This document shows positions 60,901 to 64,000 of a DNA stretch of 64,000 nucleotides, piece by piece. Source of the stretch: Henricia sp. BOLD:AAB3569 (Eukaryota > Echinodermata > Asteroidea > Spinulosida > Echinasteridae). Both the position numbers and the translations under genes were made by a program. Under the pieces are notes generated by a model. That model did not search any database. It was not told the DNA's origin and was given only the letters and a program-made list of their open reading frames with translations. Numbering within the stretch: position 1 is the first letter of the stretch; each line of letters starts with the position of its first letter. Location: NCBI GenBank assembly GCA_037783545.1, contig JBBELK010000001.1:248001-312000 (forward strand), given 5' to 3'.

Positions 60901-62860
60901 TGTCTGTTTGATGCAGTTGTTCTCATTCTAGATTCAGTCCTTCCCATTTCTGGATTTTATTTACCTTAAATCCAGAGGCTCGTCAATGCGCGCGTGAGGC
61001 CAAACTATAGATAGTATTCGAACACGTGCGAATACGCCATTTTGTAAGTCAAATAATTGTGGAAGTGATGTGCGTGCGCGTTGCGTGTGTCTCTGGTGGG
61101 CGTAGCGCGGTTTAGTTCACCAATGGGAGCCTTCGTACAGAGCGTTACGCGTGCTATGGACACACGCGGCGCGCGCGCGCATTGCTTCCGCAGTGGCGCG
61201 GCGTTGTTTGACACACGACATGACGTCATGAGAAAGCTATCAATATAGCTGTATAGACTGGTTAGAAGTTCCAATGTCATATTCGCAAGACATCACATCA
61301 TTATTCACAATTCTCCGTCAATACAGTGCAACAGGGGCAAAAAAGAAAACCCTCCCTCCTGTATTCGCGCCTGGTATCGCACAAATGAGGACGATCTTGT
61401 AAAAACATTTGTGTGCACACGCATTTATATAAATTTATTTTAAATTGTTGTTATTCTCTAAAAAAAAAAATACTTTAAAAAAACAGATATTATCTCGGAC
61501 AGAATAATTGAATGGACAGTGCAACCATGCACTTCTATCTTCCATTCGAGTAAGGTTTTCCAGTCAAATAATTGATTAAAATGTTGGCATATTGTAAATC
61601 CTATATAAAAGGTATATATTAGTGGGGTATCGTGGCTGAGTGGTTTAGGTCACTTACTCGCTAGACTCGGGTGGAAACTTGGGTTTGCGAGTTTGACAAC
61701 CCGCCGTGATACCTGTGCCCTTGAGCAAGGCACTTAAACACACTTGCTCCATTCTTCGTAAGGGATGTAAAGCCGTTGGTCTAGTGTGTTGTGTAACACA
61801 CACAGAAGATCCCAGAGCATTCTTTCAAGAGGAGTTAGGGGATTCCCCGGTGTCTCTAGCCGTTGGCTGCCAGTGGCGCTACCCACCTGTGTATCTCGGT
61901 GTTTAAGTGGAAGACACTTAGCTTCATGCAATTCAGCCTACGGGCTGAGAATTGAATAAAACAATTAATATAAGGGCTTTAATTCTGATTGCTTTATATT
62001 GCGTTTCAGGCAGTGAACGTGCTGATAGCACAGGAGCCACTGGAGACAGGCTCAGGGAAGGCGCCAACATCAACAAATCACTGTCTTCGCTTGGAAATGT
62101 CATTTCTGTAAGTTGTGGGGAAGCTTAATGTTAATAATGTTGTCTTACATAGCACACGTTCACCACCCAAGATGCTCAAGACACATTGTCGTCTCTGGTC
62201 ATTGGGCTCCATTATATCATTCTTAAACTTCTCTTAAAGGAGCGTGACAAGATCACATTTTTCAAACCCCCATTTTTCCCATGGGTGTTGTAAGAACTCT
62301 GGATGCTGCAATAGGGCGACAATTCGGGAAGCCTTTCCCCGGGGACCACCGAAATTTCGGCAAGAATCACTCAAATTGACACCTTATTTTTTTACACAAA
62401 GCTTCCAAAAATGGTTCCAGACTTAAGAGAGACGGTTCTAGTCCTAATAAAAATGGTTTTTGACCTAACAAAAATGGTTTTTAATCTCAAAAATATTAGG
62501 GCGACACCAAATTGTCGCCCTATTGAGCGTGTCGCCCTAATATAGCTTTTTTACACACAAATTGTCGCCCTATCCTAGCAAACAGAGTTTTTGAGATTTT
62601 GATACCATATTTTTCGTCATATTGTTCTCATTTTCTCAAATTATTACCCTAATATTTAATGGTATATTTCCTAGGTTTTTGATTGATCAATGCAACTGAT
62701 GTGGCTCGGTGTAATTGACATAACTCTAGAACTACACAATCAATTTCACCTATTACCAACAGGCCCTTGCAGATCTTTCCATGGGTAAAAAGAAGGTTCT
62801 TGTTCCATATCGGGACTCGATACTCACTAAACTACTGGCGAATGCTCTTGGAGGAAACAG
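30975..62860 (+). CDS. KIF28P: KIF28/KLP-6-type kinesin-3 motor protein, 5' part (12 exons, continues past window)
   Basis: This is an ATP-driven microtubule motor of the kinesin-3 group. Twelve exons join in phase to 325 codons plus two bases. Visible in order are the first motor strand [10 protein letters not shown] (residues 8-17), FTFDYSYW (51-58), the P-loop GQTGSGKS (109-116), [12 protein letters not shown] (156-167), switch I NATSSRAH (222-229), switch II DLAGSE (258-263), the alpha-4 stretch [10 protein letters not shown] (281-290) and [12 protein letters not shown] near the end. The FTFD-YW-SH-GF and GYGPNKG signatures fit KIF28 better than KIF1 or KIF13; this assignment rests on remembered family sequences. 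All introns are GT-AG. Switch I has SSRAH where most kinesins have SSRSH. The rest of the motor end, FHA region and tail lie beyond 64000. Membrane or ciliary cargo roles are known for relatives but cannot be read here. Confidence 0.93.
31079..32217. mobile_element. Foldback element in intron 1
   Basis: CGTATTCTGTCGGTCGC (31079-31095) is inverted at 32201-32217, and AAGGCCATCGGAATGAAAGT near 31186 is inverted near 32090. A 116-bp palindrome is nested at 31495-31610. Confidence 0.8.
31495..31610. mobile_element. MITE M3, copy 1 (nested)
   Basis: GCGTTCAATAGCGCAATACG is inverted as TATTGTGCTATTGAACGC. The ends resemble the larger element at 55151-55634. Confidence 0.8.
32213..32582. mobile_element. 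Palindromic MITE in intron 1
   Basis: TTGAACAAAGATTTGAAGGA begins the left arm, and the right arm ends with its inverse. Each arm is about 120 bp. It abuts the right end of the preceding foldback. Confidence 0.82.
32679..32717 (+). CDS. KIF28P: KIF28-like exon 2
   Basis: The 39-base exon lies between a TTTAG acceptor and a GTAGGT donor. It encodes [13 protein letters not shown], the conserved first strand of the kinesin motor, and keeps the phase of exon 1. Confidence 0.95.
32933..33358. mobile_element. MITE in intron 2
   Basis: GATTGGATGACAAATATTGC is inverted as GCAATATTTGTCATTCAATC, and the arms continue through AAACCTATGAG...GGAGG for nearly 60 bp. It is about 426 bp long. Confidence 0.82.
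33793..33866 (+). CDS. KIF28P: KIF28-like exon 3
   Basis: The 74-base exon follows a CTTTAG acceptor and precedes GTAAGA. It encodes [19 protein letters not shown] and a few more residues, the strand following the VRPF motif. Confidence 0.93.
33945..34345. repeat. GTCCC/GGGGAC-saturated element in intron 3
   Basis: CTATTGTCCC, GTCCCCACT, CATGTGGGGCATTATTG and TTTTTTGGACATCCC recur. It interrupts a minisatellite whose units appear at both 33900-33935 and 34355-34612. Confidence 0.55.
34355..34612. repeat. 28-bp minisatellite in intron 3
   Basis: About nine units of CAAACTGCCTTTGAGTCCCA followed by AGTCAAGT are arranged head to tail with few substitutions. Confidence 0.92.
34997..35013 (+). 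CDS. KIF28P: KIF28-like micro-exon 4
   Basis: A 17-base micro-exon lies between CCCAG and GTGAGT and encodes GEEPKS. It is supported because it is the only in-phase link found between exons 3 and 5 and because KIF28-type motors have a short variable linker before FTFD. The small size makes it less certain than its neighbours. Confidence 0.8.
35082..35517. mobile_element. 436-bp foldback MITE in intron 4
   Basis: GTCTTTCCAC at 35082 is inverted at the end. Long inner arms of about 200 bp (TTAGGCCCAAAAAGGGTTAC, GTGTGACAACATGCCTTTCT) pair over almost the whole element. Confidence 0.9.
35571..35716. mobile_element. 146-bp MITE in intron 4
   Basis: Ends are GGGGTCGATTTCATAAAGA and its inverse TCTTTGTGAAATCGACCCC, with inner inverted CCATCGCAACTC. 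Relics of this family lie near 21170-21290. Confidence 0.88.
35851..35873 (+). CDS. KIF28P: KIF28-like exon 5
   Basis: The 23-base exon after TTTTTCAG encodes FTFDYSYW and ends at GTAAGT. The split tryptophan codon is completed by exon 6, nearly 20 kb away, where SHDGF continues the KIF28 signature. Confidence 0.92.
36190..36375. repeat. GGTGTAA/TTACACC-saturated element, left part
   Basis: GGTGTTAAATTTAACAC, GGTGTAAATTAACACC and ACACCAGGAGCTGGTGT recur after a CACTGCAAAA start. A matching right part lies at 37956-38045, so the intervening elements are probably insertions. Confidence 0.6.
36608..37608. mobile_element. AAGTTA/TAACTT-saturated element of about 1 kb
   Basis: Ends are ACACTCAAAAAAATGAG and ATTTTTTTGAGTGTA. 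The interior is filled with AACTT/AAGTT words and carries a 41-bp near-direct repeat at 36977 and 37258 (TTAAGTTGCAATAACTTAAA). Confidence 0.7.
37553..37710. repeat. Perfect 74-bp palindrome
   Basis: Arms 37553-37626 and 37637-37710 are exact inverses around a 10-base spacer TCGGATCCAC. The left arm is the right end of the preceding 1-kb element. Confidence 0.93.
37707..37959. repeat. Near-perfect 125-bp palindrome
   Basis: Arms 37707-37833 and 37836-37959 differ only by a three-T length change, with a two-base centre (GACTAC TT GTAGTC). It overlaps the previous palindrome by four bases. Confidence 0.93.
37956..38045. repeat. GGTGTAA/TTACACC-saturated element, right part
   Basis: AACACCAG, TTTACACCAAG and TTTTACACCAGGCTGGTGT match the word set at 36190-36375. 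Confidence 0.55.
38046..39381. other. Intron 5 sequence; diverged repeat at 38380-38570
   Basis: The block with CTGTGAGCTGTGAGTTC and CCGATTTTTCGAATAG has an inverted relative at 54560-54760. The rest has no recognisable content. Confidence 0.45.
39387..39844 (-). repeat. BEL 3' LTR (element sense)
   Basis: The sequence matches the other LTR base for base over 458 bp by eye. It follows the gag-pol stop codon by 80 bases and is preceded by a short purine-rich stretch. Confidence 0.96.
39845..39862 (-). other. BEL polypurine tract region
   Basis: In element sense the bases before the 3' LTR read AATTTAAGGGCGGCTG. AAGGGCGG is the probable plus-strand priming site, judged by position only. Confidence 0.5.
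39925..45963 (-). CDS. BEL/Pao gag-pol polyprotein
   Basis: The 2012-codon frame runs from the first ATG at 45963 to TAG at 39925. Rough residue positions: a charged coiled coil at 68-154; a DUF1759-type gag domain near 380-440; CX2C-type zinc knuckles near 618 and 650-675; a DUF1758 aspartic protease with DDGSE near 735; reverse transcriptase from about 1026, with [10 protein letters not shown] near 1075 and the YVDN catalytic box near 1150; RNase H with FCDAS near 1332; an integrase zinc-binding region near 1645-1682; the integrase core with D in GIDCFGP near 1711, D in LLSDCGTNF near 1771 and E in GLWERE near 1820; and a DUF5641 C-terminal domain near 1916-1990. This is the BEL order (protease, RT, RNase H, integrase). 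An in-frame TTG extension into the LTR exists, but the ATG is the likelier start. No stops or frameshifts are seen. Confidence 0.96.
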   Translation of the reverse strand: MDLQPTMSIPSEPEHLSASENGLGSSINGSCSPSLSSHHSNRSTRSIRSNYSQLSDSQVARLNAMRKHSDVKELRKQIEEDEVYDKQLQERDDRARAARMQLEATHSELEEIERRAIRERETLTARLTKQRRLRQAEQELRDAEVVQTLMQEVDMKVLDTSEVPSTRPIADPTLSLSNTSLSSSDGADVLPASSQPKDGSPISLPSHSTADQQPITSQIQAAAETRAQATDHPHPMTSTFQRPVSMGQVPVFQITSASKQMYPAPTCIINAPPPLVAMATPHCTVTTTCQQRTPYGGNMTWSLSSSPIMNPPVPVAHPCNTSSHVTHYSPGTILPPGMTQSLPYSSSALPHQSPLSPPSVIAAPNLADLIMASSLGVPKPNLPRFSNGKEREFALLKMALHNLVNVHPHLSEQYKYQVLIDKLDGKALKLAKSYMHSNQPYTTALAALTDKYGQPRQLVQSEIAAIMMTPPIKSNDTEAFEDFCLDVQSLVGMLESLESQSGVELRCGSHVDKLLSKLSPGLRTNFIEYCMKSGILKPNSGETYTLPQFAMWLKLKSQSQMLAKRAVTGHIPDQSGTNQRRDRPPWRPKQPPTSAFFTGSKQPSAAPPRFNKPKPFCPYCDGNDHFLNGCEKFKAHSTDDIIKWIQDNKRCWKCCRKHAPEACTLKKPCHQCKQIHLTVLHEAAQRATNVYLVKPTFTTQSVYVDKPRRPCGILLKVVRVVLHGPNTSIDSYALLDDGSERTMLLQGAAQQLNLQGKAETMHLRTVREDIVTCQGQSVSLSLSPYDEPGSKFSLDGVFTAANLCLSEYTYEVKTLQQKYPHLRDLPLPAIECAQPVILNGSDHVDLITPRQPVKFGPRRAPVAVLTKLGWTLQGPAGILEQKADEPRCFTVSPQADTTDLMKHVERLWQVDILPHVNEKHAVRSKQDQRAMKLLEDETTCVTEGGIKRYITPLLRADDTKFHAPKEAVLPTLRRTEKRLETRPQLAEKHNELVQKLVDGGYARILSPEEAAKSDESWYIPHHLVEHNGKYRLVFNCSFQYQDQVLNQHLLPGPPLSASLIAVLLRFRQHEVAASGDIKAMFHQVKLQPDERCLFRFLWRNLKSDSEPNIYEWQVLPFGATCSPCCATYALRKHAFDHQEEYPEVAAAVDQSFYVDNCLVSIPGENEAKSLVHAMRDSLAQGGFEIRQWASNLPSVVDDLPPEARSDGCDLWLAFGETDTTEPMLGLKWDCSTDDLQYQLREVKYECLSMRNIYKTLASQYDPIGYLTPFTARARVIVQDLWKTKREWDEVLEPGDIMDRWQEWESELPQLSNIILPRCYTPPGINLETASRQLHIFCDASERIYGAVAYLRTEDAEHNIHTRFLMARSRVAPKKQLSIPRLELSAALTGAQLSSLLQEELTLPLESITLWSDSTTVLTWLKSESCRYKVFVGTRISQIQTVTDVNQWRYVNTKDNPADDLTRGMSLQSLSQPSRWRDGPPFLSLHCDMWPATPPALAEDNCELKKSTFCGIVTIEPTDIQDLDKYETWDDLIEASKQTRDGAATQQDPKELSADERAEIELNLYQQAQRSSFPEECAALKSSREIPIRSRLLKLSPEWDEIGGVIRVGGRLRRAEGIPQLTKHPIVLDPAHPVTKLLIRAYDKNTMHYGPERVHAEIRRKFWILRGREAIRKHQRQCFDCQRWRATPTVPKMGDLPPARLRIQKPPFYSTGIDCFGPMTVKIGRRSEKRWGIIFKCMTTRAVHLDLLAGLDTDSFLMAFRRFVSRRGKPFELLSDCGTNFKGGASELKEAFSAMEPALQRELAKQQVRFRFNPPNAPHFGGLWEREIKSAKYGLRVILGDQTVPEQVLRTVLIEVEGILNSKPLGYVSSDVADPDPVTPNVLLMGRYDPSLPQVVYPARDLLGRRQWKHSQILADHFWSRFIQVYLPTLQRREKWQRNTTEVSQGDVVMIVDPNLTRAQWPIGRVTETFPGPDGHVRTANVKVRSKVYTRPVARLVQLPEMRDDDKPKDAPT
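45952..45996 (-). other. Primer-binding site, extended tRNA-Tyr complement
   Basis: Directly inside the 5' LTR the element reads TGGTCCTTCGAGCCGGATTC on the minus strand. The plus strand here reads like the 3' half of eukaryotic tRNA-Tyr, including GGTTCGAATCCGGCTCGAA and ACCA. The match seems to continue through the variable loop to the anticodon stem (AGATCCATAGGTCGCTGG), about 40 bases, far beyond the usual 8-18. The tRNA assignment is from memory of tRNA-Tyr. Confidence 0.85.
45997..46454 (-). repeat. BEL 5' LTR (element sense)
   Basis: This LTR is upstream of gag-pol on the minus strand. It begins TGTCAGAAAG and ends TTTTTTCA in element sense. It contains two GAGGGCGCT words at 46349-46357 and 46412-46420. 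Confidence 0.96.
46460..47255. other. Intron 5 sequence, nothing recognised
   Basis: The stretch right of the BEL element includes a semi-palindromic GTGTATATACACCCAG area near 47060 but no gene or defined element. Confidence 0.4.
47256..48501 (+). repeat. Left arm of the 6.6-kb foldback
   Basis: It begins TATGGGCGGCCAAAAG and ends TCAGGACGGATATC. Open frames in the 37-bp repeats ([17 protein letters not shown]) are by-products of unit length and occur in both arms. Confidence 0.88.
48502..49224. other. Foldback centre, left part, unassigned
   Basis: No coding region or named repeat is seen between the left arm and the first nested element. Confidence 0.4.
49226..49329. mobile_element. TTAA-flanked MITE family K2, complete copy
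   Basis: TTAAAGGCACAGGCTCGTCAG is perfectly inverted at the right end. The right TTAA is shared with the K1 element that follows. Confidence 0.9.
49326..50486 (-). mobile_element. TTAA-flanked element family K1, copy 2
   Basis: It matches 710-1665 in opposite orientation, from TTAAACAGCTAGAATCCCCC to GGGGGATTCTTCCGGCTCTTTAA. It is longer because a 192-bp MITE sits inside it. Confidence 0.85.
49999..50190. mobile_element. Harbinger-like MITE nested in K1 copy 2
   Basis: Ends AGCCCGGTTCATACTTC and GAAGTATGAACCGGGCT are flanked by TAA on both sides. The other K1 copy lacks the insertion. A three-base TAA duplication is typical of PIF/Harbinger (family knowledge). Confidence 0.88.
50755..51402. 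mobile_element. Non-autonomous DNA element with GCGCAA-rich interior
   Basis: CCTGCAGCCGATTTCACGAA and the inverse end the 648-bp element. Subterminal TTGCGCAA/TTACGCCATAA words recur in both halves. Confidence 0.85.
51441..52021. mobile_element. TTAA-flanked element family K5
   Basis: The element starts TTAAAGGGCCCCTTA and ends CAGGCCCTTTAA, 581 bp. The inside is non-coding. Confidence 0.7.
52022..52664. other. Foldback centre, right part, unassigned
   Basis: No coding region or recognisable repeat. Confidence 0.4.
52665..53891 (-). repeat. Right arm of the 6.6-kb foldback
   Basis: It is the inverse of the left arm, beginning GATATCCGTCCTGA and ending CTTTTGGCCGCCCATA. A 19-base length difference and scattered substitutions separate the arms. 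Confidence 0.88.
53892..55150. repeat. Intron 5 sequence with SINE S2 copies and one diverged repeat
   Basis: Minus-strand SINE S2 copies lie at 54118-54240 (AGCTCGGTGGTCAAGACG head) and 54375-54442; both share GTCTCGGGGAAGC or a variant. The 54560-54760 block matches 38380-38570 inverted. Confidence 0.55.
55151..55634. mobile_element. MITE M3-related element
   Basis: GGCGTGTTCAACAGCGCA and TGTGCTGTTAAATGCGCC form the ends, and GGCGTACGTATTGTGCT is shared with the nested MITE at 31495-31610. Confidence 0.7.
55635..55845 (+). other. 3' end of intron 5
   Basis: Unique-looking sequence leads to the CCCAG acceptor of exon 6. Confidence 0.5.
55846..55970 (+). CDS. KIF28P: KIF28-like exon 6
   Basis: The 125-base exon follows CCCAG and precedes GTATGG. 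It encodes [13 protein letters not shown] and continues to the [18 protein letters not shown] helix that leads to the P-loop. Part of it is duplicated in the next intron. Confidence 0.95.
56027..56083 (+). pseudogene. Decayed partial duplicate of exon 6
   Basis: ATCCTGGCAGTAACTATGCA and the next 11 bases (56044-56074) match exon 6 at 55893-55923 with two differences in 31. The weaker CATGGCTTCTTTACG before it resembles the exon start. No splice frame survives. Confidence 0.75.
56683..56761 (+). CDS. KIF28P: KIF28-like exon 7 (P-loop)
   Basis: The 79-base exon encodes [19 protein letters not shown] and the GYGPNK turn. GQTGSGKS is the Walker A nucleotide-binding loop of kinesins and is intact. 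Acceptor TTTCAG and donor GTAAGT are canonical. Confidence 0.97.
57334..57397 (+). CDS. KIF28P: KIF28-like exon 8
   Basis: The 64-base exon encodes [20 protein letters not shown] and one further valine, the helix after the P-loop. It is flanked by TTTGCCAG and GTAAGT. Confidence 0.93.
57650..57760 (+). repeat. Dispersed repeat R1 fragment in intron 8
   Basis: TTTTCTGAAGTATTTAATTA, GCTGAAATTTCTACAAGG and neighbours match R1 at 580-640. Confidence 0.65.
57866..58052 (+). CDS. KIF28P: KIF28-like exon 9
   Basis: The 187-base exon encodes [20 protein letters not shown] and the following loop and strand up to IENKIEEG. The SMLEIYNE motif is a kinesin hallmark. Its GTAAGG donor runs straight into a G-rich tandem repeat. 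Confidence 0.96.
58050..58255 (+). repeat. G-rich 22-bp minisatellite at the exon 9 donor
   Basis: Units of GGGCGGGCTTGGGTTGCAAG and the longer TTGGGGATGTAAGAG form start within the donor GTAAGG. The sense strand, and so the pre-mRNA, is G-rich with repeated GGG runs. Confidence 0.9.
58385..60035 (-). repeat. Tandem array of a 78-bp unit carrying a tRNA 5' half
   Basis: About 21 units are read from 22 starts of the GAGGCACAGTGG-type mark, spaced 77-79 bases. On the minus strand each unit has GCCTCATAGCTCAGCTGGTA, a good tRNA acceptor strand and pol III A box, then GAGCATCTGCCCGGTGTGTC and a linker. No B box is in the unit. A B-box-like GGTTCGAATCCC lies beyond the array at 60148-60160 on the same strand. 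Confidence 0.92.
60230..60382 (+). CDS. KIF28P: KIF28-like exon 10 (switch I, start of switch II)
   Basis: The 153-base exon starts after a TTAAG acceptor. It encodes the switch I segment [16 protein letters not shown] and ends inside switch II at NLVDLAG. The serine before the switch I histidine is replaced by alanine. Donor is GTACGT. Confidence 0.95.
60384..61620. other. Intron 10 sequence
   Basis: A K2-like fragment GAGGCTCGTCAATGCGCGC lies at 60975, a GCGCGCGCGC patch at 61167, and an R2 copy at 61380-61460. No exon is seen. Confidence 0.45.
61624..61965 (+). repeat. SINE S1, near full-length copy
   Basis: The tRNA-like head GGGGTATCGTGGCTGAGTGG holds an A box, followed by GCCCTTGAGCAAGGCACTTA, the body with GATCCCAGAGCATTCTTTC, and an end near GAATTGAATAAAACAA. 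Copies or pieces are at 11195-11412 and 26690-26925. Confidence 0.8.
62010..62107 (+). CDS. KIF28P: KIF28-like exon 11 (switch II, alpha-4)
   Basis: The 98-base exon completes switch II (G then SER) and encodes [18 protein letters not shown], the microtubule-binding alpha-4 region. Acceptor TTTCAG and donor GTAAGT are canonical. Confidence 0.96.
62234..62660 (+). mobile_element. Family K4 element, copy interrupted by an insertion
   Basis: TTAAAGGAGCGTGACAAGAT through CCCATGGGTGTTG is followed, after a 300-bp insert, by TTGAGATTTTGATACCATAT. The right end is missing. Confidence 0.8.
62291..62590. mobile_element. 300-bp MITE inserted in the K4 copy
   Basis: Ends AAGAACTCTG and CAGAGTTTTT are near-inverse. 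AATAGGGCGACAATT and its inverse lie inside. TTG occurs on both sides (62288-62290, 62591-62593) as a likely target duplication. Confidence 0.82.
62763..62860 (+). CDS. KIF28P: KIF28-like exon 12
   Basis: The 98-base exon encodes [20 protein letters not shown] and [12 protein letters not shown], ending two bases into the next codon before GTAACC. The next exon, expected to begin with the KT(I/L)M-type strand, was not found before 64000, so intron 12 is longer than 1.1 kb. Confidence 0.95.
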
Positions 62861-64000
62861 GTAACCACTGTGCAATGTTTATTTTTCTTGTTCCTTGTAA
62901 AAATCTTTTAAAGCACAGTTTTCTCCCTCTTGTGTTAGTTTACATTAGGGAAAACATTTCTTCATAGGGGTTTGCTCCAAATGTCTCACTGCAAAATGAC
63001 CCTTTTTGCATGCCTGACTGAGTGCCTGACAAACATCAGTTCAAGTCGGCACAAGTTCAAACGGAACTTGTCAACATGGATCCCGCTTACATTAGGGAGA
63101 TTGCTTCGTTCGACGACGATTCGTCAAAGAGATTTCCTTATGTTAACACATACCTTTTATTGGGTAAGCAGGCTTTAGGGCTACAGTGTTTAGGTTCACT
63201 TTTGCTTACCCTGGCCGGCTTGGACTGTTTTGTCCTAGTTCACTCCTGTCTATTTTTCTCTGCATTATTCAGTATTACATCGTAAATTGCGCTTTCTTAT
63301 ATAACTTTTGTTTATTGTTCACAGCATGTAATTTGTGTGTGCTTGTTTTTTTTATGTATTGGCCGAATAAATAATAATAATAAATAATAATTTAATGGAG
63401 ATTAGAATCTCTTTGTAAAACGAAGCAAAAATTCAACAAAAAGCTCGCTTTTAAATTTCTTTGTTAGTTACTTAAAAGTTAGTTCTAAGTTCTTATACAG
63501 CGCATTTCATGTTAGCCAACATTTCAATCACTTAACCGCCTATAAGCATTGAGATACCGGTACATAGGTAGCCGTAGGGGTCGAAATTACCACTAGTCTG
63601 CTAGTTCGAGAGGACTACTAGCTGTATTGTGCCGGTAGTCCGACGGGCTAGTGGGCCAATAGACCGATCCAGTAAGCTCTGCCCATTTAGAAATTGTCTA
63701 ACAACATACCACACATGTGAGGCACGTGTGCAGTAGAGTCGCGTGGCCATGCCGTGCGTCAGCGTCAGCGCCCTGGTCAGCGCGTATTGAAACACGTGCA
63801 CACGCACACAGAAACTGCTTGCTCAAAAGCAAAATGTGCACTGAAGTATCCGGTCCTGTGCGTGCACGTACAATACGCCTGCATTACGCGTAACGCGCGC
63901 GATCGAACAAAAACATCTTGACACACATCTAGAACGCAGTGAATGCACAACATAGCAAAACGAAAAGCTAATTTTGGTGAGTTTTTTCCGTTTACACAAA
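62861..64000 (+). other. Start of intron 12, window end
   Basis: No further kinesin exon is found. A short coding-like patch at 63022-63170 ends in a donor-like GTAAGC but does not continue the motor. An ATAATA-rich run lies at 63363-63393. Confidence 0.45.

Noticed and set aside
1..64000. CRISPR array or bacterial operon
   Set aside because: The direct repeats found lack regular unique spacers, and the spliced kinesin gene shows the DNA is eukaryotic.

Overview
This window is animal nuclear DNA: AT-rich, intron-dense and packed with transposable elements. The style of the repeats (frequent TAGGCCTA-like words, many foldback MITEs, TTAA-flanked Kolobok-like elements, tRNA-derived SINEs, a BEL/Pao LTR retrotransposon) and a kinesin close to KIF28/KLP-6 suggest a marine invertebrate, perhaps an echinoderm or another deuterostome. 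That placement is inference; no species is named by the sequence.

The one host gene I can support is the 5' part of a plus-strand kinesin-3 motor gene of the KIF28 (KIF28P/KLP-6) type. It has 12 coding exons from 30975 to 62860, all with GT-AG introns and matching phases. They give 325 codons plus two bases and encode nearly the whole motor domain: P-loop, switch I, switch II and alpha-5 region. The gene runs off the right edge. Eleven of its introns are short to moderate in the window; intron 5 is about 20 kb because it holds a stack of mobile elements.

The left half (1-30.9 kb) shows no recognisable gene. It is a mosaic of non-autonomous DNA elements, SINE pieces and old dispersed repeats, including a roughly 1-kb foldback at 22.64-23.64 kb with two younger MITEs inside it.

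Intron 5 (35874-55845) contains, from left to right: elements saturated with short motifs, two abutting near-perfect palindromes, a complete antisense BEL/Pao retrotransposon (39387-46454, identical 458-bp LTRs, ATGTA target duplication, one intact 2012-codon gag-pol frame), and a 6.6-kb foldback-like structure (47256-53891) whose 1.2-kb inverted arms are built of tandem repeats and enclose several nested transposons. Intron 9 starts with a G-rich minisatellite and carries about 21 tandem copies of a 78-bp unit containing a tRNA 5' half. Intron 6 holds a decayed partial copy of exon 6.

The strongest leads are the unusually long tRNA-Tyr-derived primer-binding segment of the BEL element, which also supplies its start codon; the tRNA-half satellite; the paired palindromes; and the several TTAA-flanked families that share one terminal motif.
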